A stretch of DNA of 64,000 bases, from contig NC_064444.1 of assembly GCF_023343835.1 (NCBI RefSeq), positions 16,095,219 through 16,159,218 of the forward strand. Reading direction: 5' to 3'. Numbering within the stretch: the stretch's first letter is position 1; each line of letters starts with the position of its first letter. Source of the stretch: Lagopus muta (taxonomy: Eukaryota > Chordata > Aves > Galliformes > Phasianidae). A program made the position numbers and the translations under genes. The notes under the pieces are model-generated. The model did not search any database and was not told the origin of the DNA. It worked only from the letters and a program-made list of their open reading frames with translations. Positions 1-10,900 of this stretch are shown here, piece after piece.

Positions 1-3000
1 AAATGGCCAAAATACCAGACCGTACTGAGAGAATCTCTGTTAAGCAGCTCATGTTTAAAGTGGAGTTTATGAACTTCTGTCTGTGACAAGGCAGCCATTA
101 AAACCCTTTGGCACTAGAGTCAAGAAAATACAGTGAAGAGGCCATATCCTTTGTCTGGTGCTTAGGAAAAAAAGGGAAGACTAATTTCACTTAAACAGAG
201 CAAGTGAGGCCAGAGTTTTCTCCCAGAACTCCTCTCTGCTTCTCTTCCAAGCACTGCTTGTTGACTAAGCACTTACCTCTTGCATTGCAGTTATCAGTAG
301 TGCAGAACTGGTGCTATGCTCAAGGACAACTCCGCCTTGCAGCATGCAGTCCCTGTAGAAACTAGGGCTGAGGATGGGGATGACAGTCAGCAGAGGTTTT
401 TACAGGCAGGATAATAACAAAAGAGTTAGCTAAGGGTTAGCCCCACTTTCTTGTGGCTCCTTTCTAACACAGTCCTGAAGTAATCAGACTGGGCAAGGGG
501 CCAGACAAGCCTCTGGATTCCTGCAACCAAAGACTAGTAAAAGCTGTTGAAAGACAATATAAAAGTGTCTTAGTTTCAGGTGTCTGAGACAGACCTAGAA
601 CTCCATTCAGACTGTAGTCTCAAGAGCCGTGGGTTTGTCTATCATTTAAAGGATATACTGGAAGTCACATCATTTGAGGCACTGAAGCTCAGCTGGACAC
701 TACTAACACCTCAAGCAAATGTCTCCATGTGCTGCTGGAGACTTTGGACATCTCTTCATTTTTCACATTAGGACACAGTGAGAGTATTCTTCAGAGGCCA
801 TACTGTACAGTAAATTATTAAAAGTCATTCTAATACTGACAGCTTAAAAACTGCATGAGCTGGGTTGTTGGAACTGAAATCCAGCTCCTTGAAATAAGTG
901 AGCTGGAAGAAACACTACAGTAACATCAACAGATCCATAAAGTAATTTACTGTTCTGAACCAATTCTTTTTTTTTTTCCCCCATTATTCCTTATTCTACA
1001 TGAACTTCCTAAATCTATTCTACTGTACAGCAATAAACAGAAACTACTGCAGGGAGACAAAGTGAATAAATCTACATATTTAAAAGGATAATAACATGCT
1101 AATAAAATTCTCTACATAAAAAGAGAAATCACAGTGCTTACAGCAGTTTCCCATGCCAATATTTTCAACACATTAAGGCTTAAAGTTGTGGTCCTTGCAT
1201 TTAGGTAAAATATCATTGCATTTAAATGAGTTGTAACAGAAAAGATACTTTGATGGAGGCAAAGGATCAAAGTTAATAAACTGAAAATTCTGACTTCCAA
1301 GGACTGTTTCACCGTGAGGAAGAAATAACACAACAAAGTTTAGGAAATGGGAAACTCTCCAAGTACACTGAAAATCACATTATTTGAGGCATTTGACATG
1401 AATCTGAATGTAATCCTTGTAAGTATACCATGAAGAAAACATTTGTGGTGGGGGCAGTCCTCTAAATAACCTTTCCACGTGTAGTTCGTACTGCCAATAG
1501 GATCTGCAGTGGTGTGAAATGACCTGAGCCTAGCCTGGACTTCCCATAAAACAACAGAAAAGGTGTCACAATATTTTATACATGTCTCTCTACATATCAG
1601 TTATCAGACAGCAAGATGCTTGTTGTGCAGTAACTGCTGAGCACTCAGTAGCGGCTGAGTAACGATGACTGGGGATTTATCGCCCTCTTGTGAATAGGAA
1701 AAAAGCTGCAGTCTTTTGGAAAACGTGTGAGCAGTGCTTCATACTAATGAATGCTGTGATAAAAACACATCTGTACATTAAAGACAAATTTGGATAGCTC
1801 AGAGGGCCTACCTTTAACAGTTCAAAGGCTGCTGTCAGCTTCCTCTTTAACTTGGTCTGCAATGTAACTGTAAGCTTTCCCAGGCAGGCACAGGCCCTTC
1901 TTAAGTGCATGCACAGCACATCCCATGTTAATACAAATTAATTCCACTTTTCTATCACCACACCTAGCAGCAAGATGGCTTTTTCCTGTAGTTCTTCAAC
2001 AAGGAAATCTTACCAAAATTTTCTCCTGAGATTATTATCAAGCTCTTGTATCAACAAGCCGACTGCCATTTAATCATGAACAACAGAGGTCTCTCTTCAT
2101 ACAGAAGCAGGAATAACAGTTTTACAGTAATTTAAAAACTTTTTTCTTGGCAATGCTGCCTTCTTTAATGTATATTAAACAAAGCATAAATCCTATCCAA
2201 ATGAAGGCACCCCCAAGTCCTCCCAGCACAACATATTAACTACTTCCACAGAAAGCTCTGTATTACTACCACTTAGCATAATAAATACTTAAAGCAATAC
2301 TGCAATGAAGAATACAAATCCACCTATGACTTCCCTGTTCTTCATATTGACACTTAACCAACACAGCTTTATAGCTACTATATTTAAATGCAATTAGTTC
2401 CATACATTTCCAGCTTAATAAGAAATAATACATATTCATTTCTGCTCATTAACAGTCAGTATATAATTCTTAGCTAATGAACATTCAATTATGTTCCCTG
2501 AATACATTGTGGGATAAATTCTCTTTTTGTTGCTCATATCAGTTCACTTCAATTCATTGGCTTCTAATTAAAATTCTTTTGCCTCATGTAGACAAAACTG
2601 GTTTTTTTTTTACTCCCCAGAGACTTCTTTAAGAGTTGTTTTATCTTTATGTACAGTCAGCTCCCTAATTAATGCTTTAAATAGGGTAAACTTTACTGAG
2701 GCTCCTGGGTTCAGTTCAAAGGGAAAAAAAACAGTTAATTTTATATCTCATTCTCACGCAATTCACTGGAGTCACTCTTTTTCTTGTAAATCTACTTTTT
2801 TCTTTTGTTTTCAAGTGAATTCAATAATCAGGGAAGGCACTAGTTTGGGAGCACTGGGATTTGGAGATCCCCCATCATTAGTCCAGAGCTTTCCTTACCC
2901 AGAGAAACAGAAGAGAAAATCTTGTCAAGTTGTCCAGTTTTGCAGCCACCACAGGTGAGGAAATGTTTTGGAAGGGTTCTCCAAGGGAACAGCCCCAGTG

Positions 3001-4674
3001 GATTCCCTGAGATAAACACTGCCTTTATTTTCAGACAGCATCAGCAAGACACAATGTTAATGTGTTTTTTCCCTTAACTCGTTAGCTGAGCTAGCTCAGC
3101 AATCTATCTGCCAGACTAGGACCTAAAATCTAACACAAGTCCTACTTCACCAGGATGAACAACATGCAAGGTAAGCATTTATTCAAGTGCCTGCCTTTGT
3201 GCAGGACTTTATCAAGTATAACTCGCAAACTGAAGTGGCTGGGTTCTTGCCTCTCGTGTTACTCGTCTTCCATCAGTTAAGCAATGTCAAAAGAAAGCAA
3301 TTCAGTAGACGCAGCTTCAGGGAACTCTTAGCACGAAGCTTCTCTCTCTGATGTAGCACACCAGGACATACTTGTAGATTATTTTATGTAGATTAGGGAA
3401 TGGGCCGGACTCCTATCATTCAGACTGGGTACAGCAACTTCCAGTTAATAAAAACAGCTATAAACAACTCTCAAATGTGATGAATCATTTGAAAACTTAC
3501 CAAACATTGTATGAACCCTACACGCACAATTCTAGCACAGAACATCTAACGTTTAAGGAACAAGGGGAAGTGGAAGAGAAAGGAATTTCTGTAAGAGAAT
3601 ATGTCAAGCAGCATCCAGGAGGCACGTTAGCTTTAGAGGTGTTTCAGTTACATTTAATATTAAACAAAACCCAAAGATACATTTATCTCTGCAACTGATT
3701 TGAAAAGAGAAAAGCAAAGCATGGGGTGGTTGTGTATGCATGCATGCACATGCATGTGTTTGCTTGGATGGATTATGTATGCCTGTCACTACATCCTCTG
3801 GTCCACAAACACTTGAGCGCTGTGAAGGAACAGGCCAGAACTGCTTCCATTGTTTACAGTGACACAGAAACAATAAATTCTACTGAAAGACATGCAGAGC
3901 TAGATTCTCAGCAGTCTGAAATCGATTGATGAAGTCCTAACAAATTACATTGTCTGTTATCTGGCCCATTGAACATTCCCACGGATGGCATTTTTTACTG
4001 AGTGTTAAATAGATATTAGTTATAGAGACTGTTAAGTAATGTTTGTTTCAGTTCCCTTCTACAATCAGATCTTATTTCCATTACTGTATACCACTTAATT
4101 AGTCCTTTATCAGTACTTGAAAAAGTGATTTTGATTCCTCTTTCATGGTAAGTATGTTGTTTACTATTGCAGCTGCTATTAACGACATGACAGGCCATGT
4201 TTACCCCTGTGGACATCACTGGGGAGACAGGTATGTCCACACTGCTTAGCACTGAGTTTGGGTTTCCTTGGAGACTCGTGCTGGCTTTCTGATTCTCAGA
4301 TACAATCATCAAAAAAGCCTGTGGCTTTTTAGTTTAAAATATCTGTGGCAACCTGCCACAGTGCCATTAACATAAGCACGCCACAGAGGTTTTGTTGTAT
4401 GGCTGAGGTATGAAGACCTCTGAGGATACATGACTTACCAGGATAACACTGCAATGCTGTCTCAGGTGGAGAAAAACAAACTTGATGTGACTTGCCATTC
4501 ATGCTATTTGGCTTCACTGGACACTGGAGAAAACATCTGCCGTCTGCACCCAGGTTTTCTCTTGGGAGGGATCAGTAGGCATTGCTCCAGGAGGGGAGCA
4601 AAGAACGAACTGGTGTTAGTAGATGATGATCTGCAAAGAAAGAAAGGAGAAGTTAAACTCACAGTGGAAACACA
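1..4674. other. Intergenic DNA upstream of LPCAT2, no gene recognised
   Basis: This AT-rich stretch has no ORF with a recognisable domain; the short ORFs are ordinary random-length frames. It holds short poly-T runs and a perfect 16-bp palindrome at 3085-3100. An alternating purine/pyrimidine stretch lies near 3735-3765. In mammals MMP2 lies on this side of LPCAT2, but no MMP2 exon could be identified here. Confidence 0.6.
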
Positions 4675-4860
4675 CTAGAAATCTATTTCTGATTTCATAC
4701 CCATTATGTAAAAGTAGCTCACAATCAATACCACAGAAAGTAAGACAATAATCAGAACGACACTTTGCATGAAGAAGTTTTGTAGTATTCCTCGACGAAG
4801 GGTCGTGCTTTTCCTCACATGTAGTTCAGATTCTGCCCTCAATTTTCTGTGCAGCGGCAT
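4675..4860 (-). CDS. Candidate small single-pass membrane protein, unrecognised
   Basis: Minus-strand ORF of 61 residues from the ATG at 4860-4858 to TAG at 4677-4675. The protein has a basic N-terminal half (HRKLR near residue 4, RKSTTLRRG near residues 16-24), then a strongly hydrophobic segment at about residues 31-54 (MQSVVLIIVLLSVVLIVSYF), and a short acidic tail ending SEIDF. The layout predicts a single membrane helix with a basic cytosolic flank. The frame is open upstream for about 28 codons to a TAA but has no earlier ATG; base -3 relative to the ATG is G, a favourable context. A TATAAAA lies 109-115 bases upstream of the ATG on the same strand. I do not recognise the family. It could be a standalone microprotein gene, the last exon of a spliced minus-strand gene (a CTGCACAG acceptor-like site sits a few codons in), or chance. 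Confidence 0.38.
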   Translation of the reverse strand: MPLHRKLRAESELHVRKSTTLRRGILQNFFMQSVVLIIVLLSVVLIVSYFYIMGMKSEIDF

Positions 4861-4968
4861 TACACAATTGCGGCCACAAGAGGGGGAATGTTCATCAAGA
4901 GCAAGCAGGGAGCAACTCAAACACGAGGCGAGATTTCCATTTCCGTGTTAAAAATGCCTTCGTGAGTG

Positions 4969-4975
4969 TTTTATA
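4969..4975 (-). promoter_or_regulatory. TATA box upstream of the minus-strand micro-ORF
   Basis: Read on the minus strand the sequence is CTTTATAAAACACTC. A start site 25-30 bases downstream would give a 5' leader of roughly 80 bases before the ATG at 4860. Position and orientation fit the small ORF, but TATA-like strings are common in AT-rich DNA. Confidence 0.3.
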
Positions 4976-6839
4976 AAGTTAAGGCAACAGGCCCAATTGA
5001 AGAATTAAATATGAAAATGCTAACAAGGGAAACTATTTAGAGTACACACTGAAGCTACACCTGCTCTAGAGCCTCATTTTACAATACAAGACAATCCAGG
5101 GTAAAACACCTTAGGGAGAACATCTACCTTCCTAGGGACCTGCAGAAATAAAGGTGGGTGTAGGTTCAAACATGGAGAGAAAAGAAAACAAAAAACACCT
5201 AATTGACAGCAAACTAATGCTACTGCTCCCATCTTGCCAATCTGTAGTATCAGATGCTCTGTTGAGGTAATGGTAACTGAAATGATTGCAGAAATCAGTT
5301 TCAGTTTTAGTTGTTTCGTATTAGAGGAACGTGAACCAGTGTTCATTCTACCATAGACTGGCAGACCAGACAGGAATTATTATGCAAGTGTGACTGACGT
5401 CAGTTTAACCAAAGGATCACACCTTCACACATTCTGAAGATTAGAGCATTTTTGTTGCACTGTTCATACCTCGTAACCAGTGAAGTTAAGCCTTTTTGAG
5501 GTCACTATGGCTAATCAGCCTTAGATAAGTAAATATTTATAATCAGTACAATTGTCTTTTAACAATTCTTCTGCACAATAAAAGCATCACATTTGTAAAA
5601 CTAGATACTTTAGTATCCCAGGTTCTAGAGGCAGGATTGGATTTGATAAGGACAAATGCAGTGGCTTGTTCTTAGAACTTCACATTTTAAATGACAAGTA
5701 ATTGTGCAGAAATGCATCTAAGCGTTATCGTGAATCACAGCGTGAGTCACAGAGCCAGGGCAGTGAGATAGAAGCAGATACTGTACGGGGATATATAAAC
5801 TTGGCAGAAAGTAATCCTTCCTGCCCAACCACCAGCACTGGTCAGCCCTCCTGGGGAGAAGTGCTTCCAGTTTAGGCACCTGAAAGGTCTGGAGAAAAGC
5901 CAGAGAGAAGCACCAGGAATAGTCAGATCTTTAGAAACTGTGACCTGGGGGAGAAAACCTGAAAGCACTCAACTGCTGAGTGTAGTGAAGGCTTGAGAGA
6001 ATCATGAAAGCACTGTAAGGGTATGCAAAAAGTAACCGCAAAGAAGAAAGGGAACAGTTCACATCCACTAAGGAAATGGATATAAATTGCAGAGAGAAAG
6101 GCTCTACTCAGAAAATATATTTGTATACATGGGAACAGATTGGCTAGGAAAGCTGTGGGATTTTAGAAAGAGCTTGTACAATGATCTGTTAACGAGGGCA
6201 GAACTGAGCCGCCTTCTCTGGGGTTCCCTCAGCCTTATCTTCCACACAGCACCGGTTCCAAGGATCAGTGGTCACTGGGTGACCCTGGAAACCTGCCAAG
6301 GGAAATCCTCCACTCACCGCATTTCTGTGACGCGCAGGCTCCAGTTAACCCAAGGATATCATTAGGACTACTCCTTCAGCACACCCAATTCAAACCACGG
6401 ATAATTTTTAGTGTTTACTAAAACTATATTTGGTGGAAGCAGCCACGCCAAACCGGGAACTGAACCATAAGATTTATGTGATCTTTTTACAGCAATACGA
6501 ATAGTTGGTTCAGCAAGAGATTGATGTGGGAAGAAGTGTCAGTATTTTCACGAAGAACAGATGTGAGATAGAACAGAACACCACAGCAAAACACGGTGCC
6601 TGCGTAGAGAACACATGCCACTGCTAAGGCCAGGTCTGGGAGCAGCTCTGCAGACTGCCGTCCTGCTGGCTCACCCGCAGCAGCAGATCAGTGCGTGAAC
6701 CCAAGCACGTGTTTCCTAACCGCGGTCAGGCTGCAAGTTCCTTTAGCAGAGGAAGCAGAAGCGTCTTGGGGTGCAAAGAAAGGCACGTGATGGGAAACAA
6801 GGCTCCGTGCAGCTGCCACAGCTCCTGAGCCTCACCCAG
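4976..6839. other. Intergenic DNA between micro-ORF and LPCAT2 CpG island
   Basis: No gene is supported. The stretch contains a palindromic cAMP-response-element consensus at 5395-5402. The only longer frame, 6087-6365 on the plus strand (92 residues), has no recognisable domain. GC content rises from about 6.6 kb toward the CpG island. Confidence 0.5.
5393..5404. promoter_or_regulatory. Palindromic CRE consensus (TGACGTCA)
   Basis: The 12-bp perfect palindrome ACTGACGTCAGT contains the full CREB/ATF site TGACGTCA. It lies 535 bases upstream of the minus-strand micro-ORF start and about 2 kb upstream of LPCAT2. CpG-containing full CREs are rare by chance in CpG-depleted vertebrate DNA. Function is inferred from the motif only. 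Confidence 0.35.
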
Positions 6840-7960
6840 CCCCTCTCCAGGGCCGCCCTGCAGGCGTTGCACGGTGTGACCCGGGGCCAGGTGTGAGCCC
6901 AGCTCCCGTACGGACCGCCCTCGGCGGATCTCCGTACCTCATCTCACACTACGGCTCTCCGCAGCACGCGAGCGCCATCCTTCGCTCGAAAAGGGCTTCC
7001 GTCGCACACCGTGAAACGCCAATCTGTCTCTTATCTCTCACATGTCAGCCCTCGTGGATGCCGAGCACCGCTCGCGTTCACGGGAACGCCAGGGCTCAGC
7101 CTGCGGCAACCGCCGCCTCAGCACCCAGCGCTGCGATGCCGAACGAGGGCTGCGGGGAAGGAGGGTGCCGGGCTACAGCTCGGGAAGCAGCGAAGGGAGA
7201 ACGGCAGAACGGCAGAACGCCGTGCGCTCCCGGTTCCCGCCCAGCAGCTCGCGCCTCAGGAGGCGCGCGGGACCGTGCGCGAGCCCAGCGGCTCCCTGGG
7301 CGCGAGCGGTTGGTTATGGGCGGCTCGCCGGGCGGGGCAGCGCCGGTCAGCACCGGGCACGGCTGTGGCGCCCCCCCGGCCGCGGCTCATGCGCAAACAT
7401 CGCCCGGGGCGTCGGCGCGGCGGTGTCGCGGGCATGGCGCAGCGCGCGCTGCCGCTGCCCCGGCAGCAGTCCTTCTCCCCGCCCGTCGTTCCCAACCCCT
7501 TCGTCCACCCGGGCGGACCGAGCGCAGGGGACAAGCTGCGGGTAAGGCTGGCGGCGCGGCGCGGAGCCGGGATCCGAGCCTCCCGCCGCGGCGGCCTCGG
7601 CGCGTGTCGGAGCCCGCGGATCGTCGGCGGCGGGACGGGCGAAAGCCGGAGGCCGCGTTGCGAGGACGGCGCGCCGTGCCGCGTGTGACGGCGGGGCGTC
7701 CGGAAGCCGCGCTGTCCGTTAGGCGTCGTACAGCCGGCAGCCCGCTCCGCACCGTGCGCAGCCTGCAGCTTCAGCCTCCTGTGCGGGACCGAACTGCGGC
7801 TGGTTTGCACCGTGACTGCAGATAACGCGCTGCTCTTAGGGAAAACGGAACGCCTGCACCCTGCGTGAGCGGCCGCAATGCGTTGCTGTGCGTGGTGTCG
7901 GCACCGCTGCACGGCGGGCTGTCGGGGGCTTGTGCGGTGAAGAAAGCAAACAGCTTCGTT
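6840..7960. promoter_or_regulatory. LPCAT2: CpG island and promoter of LPCAT2
   Basis: A dense run of CpG dinucleotides and high GC content stands out sharply from the AT-rich flanks. It contains a GC box (GGGCGGGGC at 7330-7338), LPCAT2 coding exon 1 and the first 400 bases of intron 1. There is no clear TATA box, as expected of a CpG-island promoter with dispersed starts. Several long overlapping frames on both strands come from the scarcity of stop codons in GC-rich DNA and are not genes. Boundaries were judged by eye. Confidence 0.8.
7434..7541 (+). CDS. LPCAT2: LPCAT2 coding exon 1
   Basis: Encodes residues 1-36, the cytosolic N-terminus, and ends on a codon boundary at CTGCGG|GTAAGG. 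It contains the conserved stretch [16 protein letters not shown]. The Ser in LPRQQS matches the position of the human regulatory Ser34 and its kinase context. The Kozak context of the ATG is strong. Confidence 0.82.
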
Positions 7961-10900
7961 TTAAGAGCTGTACTCAGTGACACCTCCGTGAGGACGATGA
8001 GCACATCGCTGTGTAGGAACTCACGGCAAATTTCTGCTGGTTGTTATGAATGAATATTTTATGTTTCATATAGCTCTTCCGAAAGTTATAAACAATGTTT
8101 GCCCTGAAGGAAGCTGGGGAGAGGAAATTTGAGGAACCTGGAAAACAGTTTCAAATCTCTTTATCCCTTGTTTTACTGGTGGCCTCAGACACATCTCAGG
8201 TGCATCCGAACCGGTAGCTGCAGGCATGAAGCCTGGGTACTGATAGCAGTTTCCTGATGAGGTTCCAGACATGGACAGTGTGCTGGCTGTTCTTTGCAGG
8301 GGTGCACAACTACTAGTGCATACTAGTTTTAGGCTCCGATTGCCATTTTAGCTACCACAAATATATCTTTTCCTTCAGGAAGAAGGGATGAAAATCATGG
8401 GATGTTTTAAAGCAAAGTACATTCCACACATAGCTCCACAGTGCAGCAGGAGGAAACGGTGCTCTGCTGGGGCAGGGACTGGAACCAGTGAGCTGTGATG
8501 CAGCTTTGCAGTCATTGCTGTTGACTGCGGCAGTGAAAGGTTATGTGGTTACAGGCACCTTGCACAGAAAGAACTAGGTGATTCCTCATTTGGGGAATAG
8601 TGCTTGAGATGACTCAGGGCAGTTCTGTCTTTGTGACTACTGCATACAGAAATGAGTGACTCAGGTCCTACTCAGTAGTTGCTGAACTTTGTACCTGTGT
8701 TCTGTACATTTTTCTCTAGCACTTTTCTATCCTACCTTGACCTTTCTCTTTTCTGTCCTTTTTTTTTTATCCACCTCTGCAGCTGATGGAGCAGAAATCA
8801 ACTCTGCCTCATTACACAGTGACCTAGAAAGCTGACAGCCTGCATCAGCACATCAGCACCACCTGTGCATCTGCCTAAAATAGATTAATGAATTTATTAA
8901 AGTTTTGAGGGAGGAACTGTTTTGCTTCTGCTACCGCATCCTTGTTTTTCATTGTAGGTCAGTGCACATTCAGTCCTTTTTTTTTTTTTTCCCATAAAGG
9001 AAAAAGATCGTTTTAGTGAAAACACGCTTAATCCATGCTTACACCTCCTATTTCATACTAGAGAATACAACTGAACTGTTGAACTGGATTTATAGATCCC
9101 ACTAGAGTGGATGCATGTGATAGGGAGTATCTGATTTTGAGAGACTTGCTACCTGAATTCTTCATATTTACTGTGTCTGGCACCAAAGAGGGTAGGAGCA
9201 ATAAGTGCCCAAATCCAAATCTCTCAAGCCCAGCTGCTGACATTAGTCCTTTCGGTATTGTCCATGAAGTTACTAATGCACTTCCCTGACTACTTATATA
9301 CAACTTTAATGTTAGAATAATTGTATGCTGCAAGAAGCAAATTATCATGCCCAGCTTATGTGGCAGCGCTTACAGATCTTAAGCTGCAACACCTTCTCCT
9401 TATCCTCATTTACAGTGTGCCCACTGTCAAGTTTGATAGGTGGTCACTGTGCCTTTTGCAACATGTAAGAGAGCCCCAAAGGCCCAAAATTCCTCTTAGT
9501 CCCTGTCATTACAGTTGGGTTTAGAAGACTAAGGCCAGAGCCTCTTCTGGATGTTGACAAGAGAACAGTAGGAGGACACGAGAATGGAACTGGAAAGGAG
9601 TTGAGGGGCAGAACTGTGAGGAAGAACTGTATTGATGAAAGGAAAGCTGGATCCAAGCTAATATATTCAAGAATTGGATTAGTAAGACTCGAAGATGCTT
9701 ATATTGCAAATGTACTAAAATAATTTGTTGCTTTTGAAAGAAAAGAGGTATTAATTAATACTCATAGTTCAAATATTTAAGTTGCAAACAATTTTGTAAA
9801 ACTTACTCAAAGCCTTGCTTTTCCTGTACAGTAAGCAGTTGTTGCTGAAAAGCTGACTAAAAAGGCTGATTTTGAAAGAGGAGCACTATTGTTCAGTTGT
9901 GGTAAAGCTCACAAATTAATTATCTGATATGACATACAGAAACCTGTGTGTGTTCCTTCACCATATTCAAATCCACTGGTCAGCTGTTGGCAGTTTGTGA
10001 CTACAGATCATTCAGATTTTAAAAAGGAAACGTAACAGATGACTCAGTAATTATTTGAATAGAACTGGTGTAAAACTTCAGGTTAAAAGTCATGAGTCAG
10101 ATTCTTTTTGTCATTTTACACAGGCTGATACCTCACCCAAAAACAATTGAATAGCAATGCAGACTTCCTGGATGAACTCACAAGGTGTGTTACAGCATCA
10201 GAAGTTCTGTAGAACAGTGGATGTTACTGCAGAACTGCAAGCTAAGTGCTTATCAAAATCTGAAAGCTGAAACTTACGTATTATTGAATAACTTTACCAT
10301 ATTTGAATTGATGGAGCTGTCAGTCAGTGGCTGCTGGCACAACCAAATGCTAAGTTTTGAGGAGCACTGTGCAAATGTAAAAAAAATGCCCACTCCAACA
10401 GTTCTGCATGGGTATGTATTGTTTTGTGCCATGTACGCACACAGAGCAGCTCACAGCCTGCCAGGAAAGCTGCACTGACTTCCCCAGGCTAAGGCAGCTC
10501 ACCTTCCACCCAAGCTGTGCTTGCTCAATCTGTGTAGCACTGCTGTTGTGCCACAAAGGACAGCCTTCAGGATATGGCTTCTAAAGTAATTTACTGGGGT
10601 ACAAGAATAAAGAATTTCTTCCTGCCCTGCCCTGCACTACAACAAGCTGTTAACAACCTTGTACCAATACACCTTTTTGCTGGAGCTGTGCATGGGGAAA
10701 AAAAAGAAAAAAAAAGCAAGCTAAAAATTCCTTCTTGGGGGCTGGGGCTAATATTTGAGGATTATTTGCAACCAGGGCATGTAAGTGGCTCTCGTGCCTC
10801 CAGCTCCCCATATAATTGCATTTGGAGAACTGACCAGCAGTGTGAGCCTGGGTCTTTCTAGACTGACTTTGGTACCTAGCTTGGAAGGCTGCAACCATAA

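Noticed and set aside
6019-6045. AAAAAGTAACCGCAAAG resembling a mariner-type terminal sequence
   Set aside because: Too short and no paired inverted repeat was found nearby.
6893-7912. Long overlapping frames on both strands (up to 310 residues) around LPCAT2 exon 1
   Set aside because: They coincide with the CpG island, consist mostly of Arg, Ala, Gly and Pro, and overlap each other in several frames. Low stop-codon frequency explains them.
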